64,000 nucleotides of DNA from Herbaspirillum sp. (GCA_028292625.1 JAQGLY010000056.1:62001-126000); one strand, 5' to 3'. Shown: positions 27,551 to 36,763, numbered from the stretch's first letter. Notes: generated from the sequence alone by a model not told the origin. Made by a program: numbers and translations.

Positions 27551-29945
27551 GCCGGTCTTTCTTGGGTGCTTCTGTTTGTTGAACATCCGAAACCGGTGCG
27601 GTGCAGGGCGCGATCAGCCAGACGCTGGCCATGCCGATCAGCATCGTGATGCCGAACGCGTGCAGCGGCGGCGTCTTACTCAAGGCCAGCAGCCCGAACG
27701 CCAGCAGCGCGCTGACCGCGGACAGGCCGACGGCAAGCCAGGCGAAGCGGTCGTGCCGGTCCGGCGCTTCCTGCAGGAAAATACCATAATCGACGCCCAG
27801 GCCCAGGATCAGCATCAAAGCCAACACATGAAACAGCTGCAGCGGCAGGCCGAGCAGACCGAGCATCGCCAGCGCCGCGATGCTCGCTAGCGCCGGCGGC
27901 AATAGCACGCGCCATGCCGACTGGCGGTAGCGCAAAAACAGCAGCACGAAAATCGCCGCGTACGCGCCCGCCGTCACCCACCCCATGTAGCGGCGATAAC
28001 TGCCCAGTACACCTGATATTTCATTGACCTTGTCGACCCATTGCACGCCGTGCTCCGGATCGGCCTGCCGCGCCAGCAGCGGCAGATTCGCGTAATCGTT
28101 CAAGCCGCGCAGCGCCACGATGCTGGCGTATTGGCCGCCGACGTTGCCCAGCCATAAATGGCGCCACGGTTCGCCGGCCGGCGTGCGCAGGAAGGCTTCC
28201 GGCGTCAGCAGGTTTTGCTGCGCGGCCAGATGCGCGCGCAAGCCGGCGATCCAGTCCGGACCTTCGCCGATCTGTTGCGCGATCGCGGCCAAAGGGCCGC
28301 CGTCGGCCAGCAGCGCGGTGCGCGCCAGAGCGCCGTCTTCCCGTTGGCGCGCGATCGACGGCGTCCAGCTTGAAATGGCCTGATAACCGCTGATGACTTG
28401 TTGATCGATCAGCGTTTGCAAACGGGGTTGCAGCGCTTCTTCCCGCTGCAGCAATTGTTCGATGGAATCGGCGCGCACCAGATAAAACTGCACCGGCGTC
28501 GGCGCATCCAGCAGTTTGCTCAATTTGATCTGATCGGCCAGCAGCGCCGGCGGCGGCGTTTGCAGCGAACGGATGTCGTCGCTGACGTGCAGCCGGGCGA
28601 TGCCGATCGCCGCCGCCAGCGCAAACAGCAGTAGCGCCGACAGGCTGGCGCGATTGCGTTGCAGTCGCGGCCAACCGGCGCGGCTGGCGCCGAAAGCCAG
28701 TGCGGGGCGGCTGGCGCGCAGGCTGCCGCCGGTGGCGAATATGGGAAACCAGCACAACACCGTCAGCCATGCAAAGATCAGGCCGACGCCGGAAAACACC
28801 GCCATCTGCCGCAGTCCGGGAAACGGCGTCAACGCCAGTCCCAGATAGCCGATCAGCGCGGCGGCCAGCGTCAGGCATAGCCCGGGCCAGATGCGAACCA
28901 GCAGATTGCGGCGGTCGCCGCCGGCCTGCCCGTCCGCGCGCAGGCGGCTGCACAGAAAATAAATGCCATAGTCCTGCGCGATGCCGATCAGACTGGCGCC
29001 GAACACCAGCGTCAGCAAATGGATCTGACCGAACAGCAGCCAGCATAGCGACAAGGCGCCCAGGCAACCGACCGCGATCGACGCCGCGATCAGCGCGATC
29101 GGCTTCAATGAGCGGAAGCTGAGCCACATCATCAGCACGATACCGAGCAGCGAGCCGATGCCGATGGTCGACATTTCGCCGCTGGCCTGAGCGCTGGCCG
29201 CTGCCGCGTGCAGCACGACGCCGGCGCTGATGATTTCGATGCCCGGCGCCGCTTCGGCGGCGGCCTTGGCCCGGTTCAGCAGCGGCATCACGGCCTGCTG
29301 CGCCGACATCGAGAAAGCCGGCTGACGCAGCGTCATCAGTAGCACCACATACGAGCGGCCGCCGGCTTCGACGAACAGCTTGCCGTCGCGCGGCCGCACC
29401 GGCGTTTCCCGTGCGCGCGCCTGCACCCAGTCGCCGAACAGGCCGAACGGATCGTCCTGCCATGCGCCCAGCTTGGGACCGCCGAAGGCGCCGTACAAAC
29501 CGCTCAGGCCGCGCTGCGTCCAATAGCTCGCGGGTTCGGTGTGCAATGCCTGGCGTTGTTGCGGCGTCAGCAGGTCGAAGCGGCTGCCGGCAAACGGCGC
29601 CAGCCAGTCGCGCTGAACCTGGTCCGACGCGGCATCGGCCGGCGTCAGCAAATCGGGGCGGCTCGCGGCGACCGCCCGATAGGCATCGGCGGCGCGCACC
29701 GCCTGCGGCCAGTCGGACGCGCCGACCAGCACCACCAGCCGTTGCTGCGCGGCGTCGACCATATGGTCGAAGGCCTGCTGCTTGACCGGATCCTGCTGCT
29801 GCGCCGGCAGCAAGGCCAGGATGTCGGTATTCGGCGCGATCCGCTGCACCAGCCACAAATAGCCGTTATGGCCGAGCAGCAACATCGCCACCAGCAGCCA
29901 CAGCGCCGCCGCCAGCCGTTGCCGGGAACCGGGGTTATTGCGCAA
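27543..29945 (-). CDS. MMPL/RND-type exporter of the APE cluster
   Basis: An 800-residue inner-membrane transporter with the RND superfamily layout. One N-terminal helix, a large periplasmic domain (about 40-250), five helices (about 255-410), a second helix and periplasmic domain (about 430-640), then a second five-helix block (about 650-785). It overlaps the LolA-like gene by 11 nt. In APE clusters such exporters are thought to move the lipid-like polyene or its carrier-bound form out of the inner membrane; the cargo is inferred. Confidence 0.87.
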   Translation of the reverse strand: MRNNPGSRQRLAAALWLLVAMLLLGHNGYLWLVQRIAPNTDILALLPAQQQDPVKQQAFDHMVDAAQQRLVVLVGASDWPQAVRAADAYRAVAASRPDLLTPADAASDQVQRDWLAPFAGSRFDLLTPQQRQALHTEPASYWTQRGLSGLYGAFGGPKLGAWQDDPFGLFGDWVQARARETPVRPRDGKLFVEAGGRSYVVLLMTLRQPAFSMSAQQAVMPLLNRAKAAAEAAPGIEIISAGVVLHAAAASAQASGEMSTIGIGSLLGIVLMMWLSFRSLKPIALIAASIAVGCLGALSLCWLLFGQIHLLTLVFGASLIGIAQDYGIYFLCSRLRADGQAGGDRRNLLVRIWPGLCLTLAAALIGYLGLALTPFPGLRQMAVFSGVGLIFAWLTVLCWFPIFATGGSLRASRPALAFGASRAGWPRLQRNRASLSALLLFALAAAIGIARLHVSDDIRSLQTPPPALLADQIKLSKLLDAPTPVQFYLVRADSIEQLLQREEALQPRLQTLIDQQVISGYQAISSWTPSIARQREDGALARTALLADGGPLAAIAQQIGEGPDWIAGLRAHLAAQQNLLTPEAFLRTPAGEPWRHLWLGNVGGQYASIVALRGLNDYANLPLLARQADPEHGVQWVDKVNEISGVLGSYRRYMGWVTAGAYAAIFVLLFLRYRQSAWRVLLPPALASIAALAMLGLLGLPLQLFHVLALMLILGLGVDYGIFLQEAPDRHDRFAWLAVGLSAVSALLAFGLLALSKTPPLHAFGITMLIGMASVWLIAPCTAPVSDVQQTEAPKKDRHD

Positions 29946-30570
29946 ACGCGGCTCCGTCCTCGGCGCTCAGCGCCTGCGGTCCGCTATGGATATCGGAAAA
30001 CAGGATCTCGGTGCGATCGCCGCCGGCTTCGCTCATCGTGACTTTTTTCACATAAGCGCTGCCTTCCAGCGTAATCGCGCCGATGGCTTTGGCCAGCGCC
30101 GCTTCATGCGCATTGAGCGTGACTTTCCACTGTTTGCCTTGAATGCCGCCGTCGATGTCGAACAGTTTGTCGAGCTGGCCCAGGTCGCCCGCCAGCAGCG
30201 AAAACAGCACACTGTTGATCATCCTGACCACCGGCTCCTGCTTGGCGTCGAGCCGCATTGCGACGCGGTCGCCCTGCATTTGCACGATTTCGTCCTTGCT
30301 CAGGCGCAGTGTGGCGGGAAAGGGCTGCAGGGTGCGCCACAGCACGCCCTTGCCGGCCACGACGCAAAAACGCCCGTTCGACGCCAGAGGTTTCTTGATG
30401 CCGACCAGTTGCTTGGTTTGATCGAAGCGGCCGCACATGACGTCGGGCTTCGCCAACAGCGCCTGAATCTGCGCGACCGGCGCGGCGGCGTCGGCGTCGA
30501 CCGGTCCGGCCGCGCCGAACAGCAGCACGGCAGTCGTTAGCGCGACGCGCAGTGAAGTACGTTGAATCAT
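29935..30570 (-). CDS. LolA-like outer-membrane carrier protein
   Basis: A 211-residue periplasmic protein with a signal peptide (about 1-28) and a LolA-like beta pattern (GRFDQTKQLVGIKKPLASNG, then KGVLWRTLQPFP). The start is the ATG at 30570, which overlaps the thioesterase stop (ATGA); the open frame upstream has no signal peptide or ribosome site. It should shuttle the finished aryl polyene lipid across the periplasm, working with the exporter and the DUF3261 lipoprotein. Confidence 0.85.
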   Translation of the reverse strand: MIQRTSLRVALTTAVLLFGAAGPVDADAAAPVAQIQALLAKPDVMCGRFDQTKQLVGIKKPLASNGRFCVVAGKGVLWRTLQPFPATLRLSKDEIVQMQGDRVAMRLDAKQEPVVRMINSVLFSLLAGDLGQLDKLFDIDGGIQGKQWKVTLNAHEAALAKAIGAITLEGSAYVKKVTMSEAGGDRTEILFSDIHSGPQALSAEDGAAFAQ

Positions 30571-31007
30571 GGCTCTATTCCCAGTTTTTGCAGCAGGACC
30601 GGCGGCGAAGCGAAACACATTTCGCCGCTGGCGAGATCGACGGCAACCTGCACCGAACTGGCGCGCGTGAGGCGGCGGCCGCTGTCGGCGTCGCTGATAA
30701 GATAGTCGATCTTCAGGCGGTTCTGCCATTCGACGATGGTGGCGCGCACGGTGAGGCGCTGCATGAATTTGGCCGGCGCGATATAGCGCAGATGCAGATC
30801 GATGATCGGCCATGCATAGCCCGACGCCTTCATCTGCGGATAGTTGTAATCGAGCTGTTCGAACAACGCGCAGCGGGCGGTTTCCAGATATTGCGCGTAG
30901 CGGCCGTGCCAGACAATTTCCATCGGGTCCAGGTCGAAGAACTGAACCTGCAATGCGATCTCGGCGCGCCAGCCCGGCGGCGTATTGGAAGAGTCGTTAC
31001 GCTTCAT
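30567..31007 (-). CDS. 4-hydroxybenzoyl-CoA thioesterase-family protein
   Basis: A 146-residue hotdog thioesterase with the 4HBT active-site block (FFDLDPMEIVWHGRYAQYLETAR), where the Asp, His and Tyr positions match the family. The start is the ATG at 31007, overlapping the lyase gene by 11 nt. It corresponds to the ApeK-type thioesterase and may release or edit ACP-bound intermediates. Confidence 0.88.
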   Translation of the reverse strand: MKRNDSSNTPPGWRAEIALQVQFFDLDPMEIVWHGRYAQYLETARCALFEQLDYNYPQMKASGYAWPIIDLHLRYIAPAKFMQRLTVRATIVEWQNRLKIDYLISDADSGRRLTRASSVQVAVDLASGEMCFASPPVLLQKLGIEP

Positions 31008-32580
31008 ACAGCGCCCATTTGCGCGCGGCGATCTGTTCCAGCAGGCGGCGCAGCTCCGGCTCCAGCATCCGGTCTTCCTCGATCGTCGCAATGTCTGCAG
31101 CCAGGGCGCGCTGCATCGCGGCCAAGCGACCGCCGGGCAAATCGTCCGGCGACACCGCTCCCGGCAGCGCGGCGCGCAGCGCGACGCCCTGGCGCACCGC
31201 GATCAGCAGCGCCGCGGCCACCTGGTCGGTCAGCGTCATCACGCGCAGGCAATCGCGCGCGGCGATGGTGCCCATGCTGACCTTGTCCTGGTTGTGGCAT
31301 TCGGTGGAACGCGAGAAAACCGACGCCGGCATGGTCAGTTTCAGCGCCTCGGCGGTCCACGCCGACACGCTGATCTGCAAGGCTTTCAGACCGTGATTGA
31401 TGGCCGCCCGGGGACCGGTGGCGGCCGACAGATTCGGCGGCAGGCCGTTGTTGTAGCGGGTGTCGACCAGCAGCGCCATCTGGCGGTCGAGCAGATCGGC
31501 GATATTGGCGACCGCGTTCTTCATGCTGTCCATCGCGAACGCAATGTGGCCGCCATAGAAATGGCCGCCGTGCAAAATGCGCTCGTTTTCGGCGTCGATG
31601 ATCGGATTGTCGTTGGCGCTGTTGAGCTCGTTCTCGATCGAACTGCGCATCCACGGCAACGCGTCGGCCAGCACGCCGATGACATGCGGCGCGCAGCGGA
31701 TCGAATAGCGGTCCTGCAGACGCTTTTCATTGCGGTGCGCTTGTTCGCAATCCAGATCCAGCCGCAGCCACGCGGCGATCTGTTGCTGCCCGGCGTGAGG
31801 TTTGACCGAAAACAGCGTTTCGTCGAAATGATGGGCGTTGCCGTCCAGCGCAAAGCTGGCCATCGCCGTGATGCGCGTGGCCAGTCTGGTCAGATAATCC
31901 GCCCGTTGGTAGGCGATGCAGGCCAGCGCGGTCATCACGGCGGTGCCGTTCATGATCGCCAGGCCTTCCTTCGGCCGCAACCGCAGCGCGGTCAAACCGG
32001 CCTCGGCCAGCGCCTGTGCGGCCGGCATGCGCTGCCGGTCGCGCCAGACCTCGCGTTCGCCGCACAGCACCGCGGCCAGATACGACAGCGGCGTCAGATC
32101 GCCGCTGTCGCCGACCGATCCCTCCGACGGCATCAGCGGCAGCAGATCGTGTTGCAGCAACAAGGCGATTTGCTCCAGCAGCCCGATGCTGACGCCGGAA
32201 TAGCCCTTGCACAGCGAAGCCAGCCGCGTGGCCAGGATCGCGCGCACTTGCGGCGCGTCGAAATAGTCGCCGAGTCCGCAGCCGTGATAGGTGTACAGAT
32301 GATGCGGCAGCTCGCCGATCAGTTCCGGCGGCACGACGGTGGTGCAGGAATCGCCATAGCCGGTGGTGACCCCGTAGATGACGCCGTCTTCGCGCAGCAG
32401 CCGGTCCAGGAAATCGGCGCCGCGCGTGATCGCCGCGCGGAAGGCAGCGTCGCCCGACAGCGCGACCGATGCGCGGCCGGCGGCGATGGCGGTGATGTCT
32501 TCGATGCGCAAGCGATTGCGATCGAAGACGACGGTGGCGACGTCGGGGGCGGCAAATTCGGCGGTGTTAATGTGATTCAT
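30997..32580 (-). CDS. Aromatic amino acid ammonia-lyase (HAL/TAL family)
   Basis: A 527-residue MIO-type lyase that should convert tyrosine to 4-hydroxycinnamate, the APE starter. The catalytic Tyr loop (YGVTTGYGDS) is present, and His93-His94-Leu95 resembles the His-Leu pair linked to tyrosine preference in bacterial TALs. The MIO triad normally reads Ala-Ser-Gly; here it is Asp158-Ser159-Gly160 (GDSGDL). The ATG at 32580 is used; an alternative ATG lies 8 codons upstream. It overlaps both neighbours by 11-14 nt. No hut genes are nearby, which argues against a histidine degradation role. Confidence 0.87.
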   Translation of the reverse strand: MNHINTAEFAAPDVATVVFDRNRLRIEDITAIAAGRASVALSGDAAFRAAITRGADFLDRLLREDGVIYGVTTGYGDSCTTVVPPELIGELPHHLYTYHGCGLGDYFDAPQVRAILATRLASLCKGYSGVSIGLLEQIALLLQHDLLPLMPSEGSVGDSGDLTPLSYLAAVLCGEREVWRDRQRMPAAQALAEAGLTALRLRPKEGLAIMNGTAVMTALACIAYQRADYLTRLATRITAMASFALDGNAHHFDETLFSVKPHAGQQQIAAWLRLDLDCEQAHRNEKRLQDRYSIRCAPHVIGVLADALPWMRSSIENELNSANDNPIIDAENERILHGGHFYGGHIAFAMDSMKNAVANIADLLDRQMALLVDTRYNNGLPPNLSAATGPRAAINHGLKALQISVSAWTAEALKLTMPASVFSRSTECHNQDKVSMGTIAARDCLRVMTLTDQVAAALLIAVRQGVALRAALPGAVSPDDLPGGRLAAMQRALAADIATIEEDRMLEPELRRLLEQIAARKWALYEA

Positions 32581-33538
32581 CGGAGACTTTCGGGGGTTCT
32601 GCATCCGCTTCCGGCATTTGCCAGAAGTCGTAAAAATTAAACCATTGCAGCGGCGTCAGCAGGCAATGGTATTGCAGTCGGCGCGCGTAGTCCGCGGTCA
32701 GCGCGGCAAAGCTTTGTTCGCGCGCCTTGCGCGGCAGCACGATGCGCTCGCGAAAGGGTTCGAAATGCAATTCCGCGCCGTCCCGGGTGCGTTGTGAAAA
32801 CATCAAATATACCGGACATTGCAACAGACTCGCCAGCACGTACGGCCCGACCGGAAACGGCGCGGGACGGCCCAGAAACGGCGCGACGGCGACGCGGGGC
32901 TTGGCGGCCACCGGAATGCGATCGCCGGCGATCACCACGAATTCTCCGCGCGCGACGCGTTCGCTGAGGATGATCGCGGTGGCCGGCGACATCTCGGTCA
33001 CCTGCATCAGATTGAGCGTGCTGTGCGGCGACAATTGGGCCAGCAGCCGGTTGAACGCCGCGGCGTGCCGGGTATGCACCAGCACCGTCATCTTCAGCGG
33101 CATGCTGCGGCGCGACATGACGCGGCACAATTCCAGATTGCCCAGGTGGGTGCAGATCAGCAGCGCGCCGCGGCCCGCCGCCATCTCGGCGGCCAGATGC
33201 TCTTGTCCGAACAGCTTGACCGAATCCAGCGGGAACAGGCCGCCCCATACCGTCATCTTGTCCAGAATGCTTTCGCCGAAAGACGCGAAATGGCGCATCG
33301 CGCCGGACCAGCCGGACGGGATGCCGCAGGCGGGATCGGCGCGGCGGACCTGCCGCAGGAATGCGGCAGAGGCGCGGCGCGCCGCCGGCTTGGTCAGCAC
33401 GTACCACGCGATGACCGGATACAGCGTCAGCCGGAACGGCCAGCGTCCGAGCTTGCGGTAAATAAGGAACATCAGCCGCATGCCGCCGGCGAAGGTGCTT
33501 TCGTTGATCCGCGCCCAGTGCGCCGTGCGCCGCGTCAT
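32567..33538 (-). CDS. LpxL-type lysophospholipid acyltransferase
   Basis: A 323-residue membrane-associated acyltransferase of the lipid A acyltransferase family. The HxxxxE catalytic motif is visible in THLGNLEL, and a hydrophobic segment lies near residues 22-50. It overlaps the glycosyltransferase stop (ATGA) and the lyase start. It may transfer the polyene acyl chain to a lipid acceptor; the acceptor is unknown. Confidence 0.85.
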   Translation of the reverse strand: MTRRTAHWARINESTFAGGMRLMFLIYRKLGRWPFRLTLYPVIAWYVLTKPAARRASAAFLRQVRRADPACGIPSGWSGAMRHFASFGESILDKMTVWGGLFPLDSVKLFGQEHLAAEMAAGRGALLICTHLGNLELCRVMSRRSMPLKMTVLVHTRHAAAFNRLLAQLSPHSTLNLMQVTEMSPATAIILSERVARGEFVVIAGDRIPVAAKPRVAVAPFLGRPAPFPVGPYVLASLLQCPVYLMFSQRTRDGAELHFEPFRERIVLPRKAREQSFAALTADYARRLQYHCLLTPLQWFNFYDFWQMPEADAEPPKVSDESH

Positions 33539-34335
33539 GGCTGCTCTCTATCGCCGGTTGCGGCGCTGCGCGCATCGGTCAGCGTATGCGGCAGGCGGCG
33601 GCCGAAGTGGCGCAGGATCAGGCGCGGGATGCGCGGCAGCATGCCGAGGAAATGCCGCGCATGCAGGCGCGAGATCAGCGCATTGTCCAGCACCATGCGG
33701 AAATGCGACACGCCATCGGTCGGATAGCGGACCCGGGTCGGCACATTGATCACATGCAGGCCGGACCAGTACAGCCGCACCACCACATCGCTGTCGAAAT
33801 CCATGTGCCGGCCGAGGTGGTGGCGGCGGTGCAGCGCCATCGTCGGCGCCAGCGGATACACGCGAAAGCCGCACATCGAATCGGTAATCGCCAGCGACAG
33901 CGTATTGATCCAGATCCATACATGCGTCAGATAACGCGCATACAGCCGCAGCTTCGGCACGCTGGCGTCGTATTGCGGACAGCCGGAGATCAGTTGCTCC
34001 GGATACGTCTCGGCGATAGCGAGAAAGCGCGGGATATCGCCAGTATCGTGCTGGCCGTCGGCATCGATCTGCAAAGCGTGGGTATAGCCCAGCGCGGCCG
34101 CGCGTTCGAACCCGCTCAGCACGGCGCCGCCCTTGCCCTGATTGACGCTGTGGCGCAGCAGCGTGACCTGCGACGGCGACTCGGCGGCGAGCGCTGCCAG
34201 AGTCGCGGCGCATTCGGCATCGCTGGCGTCGTCGACCAGGATGCAATGCACCTGTCGCGCCAGCACCGCCGCCACGACGGCCCCGATCGCATGCTGATGG
34301 TTGTAGACCGGGATCACCGCGCAGGCCTTAAACAT
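33535..34335 (-). CDS. Family 2 glycosyltransferase
   Basis: A 266-residue GT-A fold enzyme starting VIPVYNHQHAIGAVV, with the nucleotide-sugar metal motif in QIDADGQHD (DxD) and the VDDASD segment. The overall style is close to dolichol-phosphate-sugar synthase-like GT2 proteins, but there is no multi-helix C-terminus. It overlaps the ligase gene by 8 nt. GT2 proteins occur in many APE clusters and may glycosylate the head group or lipid anchor. Confidence 0.85.
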   Translation of the reverse strand: MFKACAVIPVYNHQHAIGAVVAAVLARQVHCILVDDASDAECAATLAALAAESPSQVTLLRHSVNQGKGGAVLSGFERAAALGYTHALQIDADGQHDTGDIPRFLAIAETYPEQLISGCPQYDASVPKLRLYARYLTHVWIWINTLSLAITDSMCGFRVYPLAPTMALHRRHHLGRHMDFDSDVVVRLYWSGLHVINVPTRVRYPTDGVSHFRMVLDNALISRLHARHFLGMLPRIPRLILRHFGRRLPHTLTDARSAATGDREQP

Positions 34336-36199
34336 GGCTGCCGGCCTTGGCCTTTGGCGCCGCCGCCGACGCAGCTTGCACAGCTTGCACAGCCGCTACA
34401 GCTGGCACGAAGGCGATGCGGCCGCTGGCGTGCTGCCCGGCGGCCGAATGCATGCGGAAACTCAGGGATGTTTTCGCTGCGTCGTATTGCAGTTCGAGCA
34501 TCACCGTGGACTCCGGCGCGATCACCTGTTGAAATTTGAGCGCATGCACGCCGCCGAACAGCGGCGGCATATCGAAATAGCGGCGGCCGAAAGCGATCGC
34601 CCAATCCAGTTGCACGACGCCGGGCAGGATCGGCGTGTCGCCGAAGTGGCCGTCGAAATACAACAGATCGGCGGGAATGCGCAATGCCAGTTCGACGCGG
34701 TGCGGATCTTCGCCCGGTCCGCGTTGCAGCGATGCGATTTCCGGCATGGTCGGGCGCGCCGGCGCCGACGCCAGCAGCGCCGATAACTCCGCCTGCGTGG
34801 TTTTGCCCTGTGCATTGACGGGAAAACGATCCAGATAACGCCAACGGCGCGGCAGTGCGATGGCTTCGACGGCGGCGGCAAGCAGCGCGCGCAATTGCCG
34901 GTCGAGCGCAGGTTTGCCGTCACCGTTCAATATGGCGCGCCCGCTGTCGCTGAGGACGACGAATGCGGCCATGCCGGTGCGCGTTTTGCCCGATGCGTGC
35001 AGAACGACCCGCGCCTCGGTCACCAGCGGCGACGCGCACAGGCCGCGTTCCATCGCGTCCAGTGAAATTCTTTTTTCTTCCAGTTTGACGATGCGATCGG
35101 CGCGGCCTTGCAGCACAAAGCGTGTCTGGCCGTCGGCGGCGCTGGCGACGGCGGCGCGGTCGGCCATGCGCAGCCACCGCGTATCGCGCAGATGCGGCGA
35201 GCGCACTTCCAGCAGCCCGTCGGCGGCATCCACACGCCACTGCACGCCGGGCATGGGGGTCCAACTGTCGTTGTCGCTGCCGGGGTTCGGCTCGTCGCGG
35301 CTGCGCGCTGCAATGCCGCCGGTTTCGGAACTGCCGTAAATTTCGATCGGCGCGACGCCGAGCAAGGCCCGGGTCGCTTCGGCGGCTTCGGCGGAGAGCG
35401 GGCCGCCGGAAGAAAACACCGCCCGCAATTGCATGGCGCTGTCCGCGACATCTATTGCGCGATCGGGAAAACGTTTCAAATGCGCCGGACTGGACACCAG
35501 CAGGCAGGGCCGGCTCCGCATATGCGGCAGCAGCTCCTCCAGAAACGCCGCGCTGCGCACATGCAACGGGCGTTGCGCCGCCAGCGGCCACAATACCTTG
35601 AACAGCAAACCATAGATATGTTGATGCGACACCGTCGCCAGCACGTCGGCGTCGCCGAGACCGGCGCCGAACAATTGCTCCAGCGTCGCCACTTCGGACG
35701 CCAATTGCGACAGCCGTTTCGGGATCGCCTGCGCATCGCCGCTGCTGCCGGATGTATATACGACCAGGCCGTCGAAATCGGGGTCCAGCGTTTGAACGAG
35801 GGCAGGGGTATCGGAGACGCCGGCATCGCTCTGCGAGATGGGCAACGTGAGCGGCAACGTCGGCGGCAACGTCAGCGGCGACCATTCGGCGTCGAAATCG
35901 CCGAGAAAGCCGTCGACGCCGGCGCTCAGCGACACGCAGGTCGCGTGCAGTGCGTCGCCGGGCAGGTAGACGGTCTTGCCGGCCAGCCACGCACCGTACA
36001 GCGCAGTGGAAAAATCGAAGCTGTCGTTGATGAACAGCGCGAATTTGCGTCCCGGACGCGCGGCCAGAAAATCATGCCAGGCGGCGGTGCATGCACGAAA
36101 GCGCCGATTGTCGAGCGCCTGTCCGTCGCGATAGGCAACGGTAGCGTCGGCGGCGCAGGCGGCATACGGCAGGCGCAGCATATCGGCGGCCTTATGCAT
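34328..36199 (-). CDS. AMP-dependent ligase fused to FabZ-like dehydratase (ApeH-ApeI type)
   Basis: A 623-residue two-domain protein. Residues 1 to about 475 are an adenylate-forming ligase with the P-loop YTSGSSGDAQAIPK, the IYGSSETGG motif, GRADRIVKLEEKR and the C-terminal Lys in NAQGKTTQ. It should activate 4-hydroxycinnamate and load it on an ACP (ApeH role). Residues from about 490 to 605 are a hotdog dehydratase with the FabZ-type active-site stretch FDGHFGDTPILPGVVQLDWA (ApeI role). The protein ends in an Ala/Val/Gln-rich tail. It overlaps both neighbours by 8 nt. In the best-studied APE systems these two activities are separate proteins. Confidence 0.88.
   Translation of the reverse strand: MHKAADMLRLPYAACAADATVAYRDGQALDNRRFRACTAAWHDFLAARPGRKFALFINDSFDFSTALYGAWLAGKTVYLPGDALHATCVSLSAGVDGFLGDFDAEWSPLTLPPTLPLTLPISQSDAGVSDTPALVQTLDPDFDGLVVYTSGSSGDAQAIPKRLSQLASEVATLEQLFGAGLGDADVLATVSHQHIYGLLFKVLWPLAAQRPLHVRSAAFLEELLPHMRSRPCLLVSSPAHLKRFPDRAIDVADSAMQLRAVFSSGGPLSAEAAEATRALLGVAPIEIYGSSETGGIAARSRDEPNPGSDNDSWTPMPGVQWRVDAADGLLEVRSPHLRDTRWLRMADRAAVASAADGQTRFVLQGRADRIVKLEEKRISLDAMERGLCASPLVTEARVVLHASGKTRTGMAAFVVLSDSGRAILNGDGKPALDRQLRALLAAAVEAIALPRRWRYLDRFPVNAQGKTTQAELSALLASAPARPTMPEIASLQRGPGEDPHRVELALRIPADLLYFDGHFGDTPILPGVVQLDWAIAFGRRYFDMPPLFGGVHALKFQQVIAPESTVMLELQYDAAKTSLSFRMHSAAGQHASGRIAFVPAVAAVQAVQAASAAAPKAKAGSHV
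35841..35876 (-). repeat. Three 12-bp tandem repeats inside the ligase gene
   Basis: Three near-identical 12-bp units (ggcaacgtNNgc on the plus strand) encode the LTLP-rich stretch PLTLPPTLPLTLP at about residues 109-121 of the ligase. The repeat number keeps the frame and could vary between strains. Confidence 0.75.
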
Positions 36200-36713
36200 G
36201 ATGACGTTTTTTGACCTGGATCCGCACCAGGTATTCGATGGCCAACAGCAATCCCATCAGCACATAGGACACCACGCCGGTATACAGCGACCAGACCGCG
36301 GCCGGCGCCCACAGCGCCGTGGCCAGCGCAATACCGCCGTTGAGCGCAAAGAAGCCGCACCACACCTGCGTCACGCGCCGGGTATAGGCGACCGCGAACG
36401 GCGGCAGCGCCGGACCGCGGCCGCGCGCGATGCGTTCGATCGCGGTAGGCGGCGCCAGCAGGCTGTAACCGAACACGCCGAGAAACGCGGCATTGACCGC
36501 GACCGGATACAGTTTCAGCGGCAACAGCGCGTTATGCCAGATCGCGGCAGCGGCCAGCGCCAGCGCGATCAGCAGCCCCAAGCGCGCGACGCCGCTGATC
36601 TTGAGCAGCAGCAGACGCGTCAGCGCGGCGGCGATCAACACCATCGCCAGAGCGCGCGGTTCGATGCGGTCGTGACCGAACCAGATCAGCAGCGGGTACA
36701 GCAGCGTGATCAA
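36192..36713 (-). CDS. COG4648-family membrane protein
   Basis: A 173-residue integral membrane protein with about five hydrophobic helices and the conserved CGFFALNGGIALATAL segment of the COG4648 family, commonly found in aryl polyene clusters. The start used is a TTG at 36713 because no ATG or GTG lies in frame in the 50-nt gap after the ACP gene; no ribosome site is clear, so the start is uncertain. It overlaps the ligase gene by 8 nt. Function unknown, presumably in membrane handling of the product. Confidence 0.78.
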   Translation of the reverse strand: MITLLYPLLIWFGHDRIEPRALAMVLIAAALTRLLLLKISGVARLGLLIALALAAAAIWHNALLPLKLYPVAVNAAFLGVFGYSLLAPPTAIERIARGRGPALPPFAVAYTRRVTQVWCGFFALNGGIALATALWAPAAVWSLYTGVVSYVLMGLLLAIEYLVRIQVKKRHHA

Positions 36714-36763
36714 TATCGCGGCGGCGTTGGCGACAAGCCTGGCGGCGGGGAGGGCGGCGCGCT

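Noticed and set aside
30997-32580. Histidine ammonia-lyase (HutH) of histidine breakdown
   Set aside because: No other hut genes are present, it is embedded in the APE operon, and a His-His-Leu motif favours tyrosine.
30985-32640. A 551-codon plus-strand frame opposite the ammonia-lyase
   Set aside because: Antisense shadow with skewed composition; the real lyase motifs lie on the minus strand.
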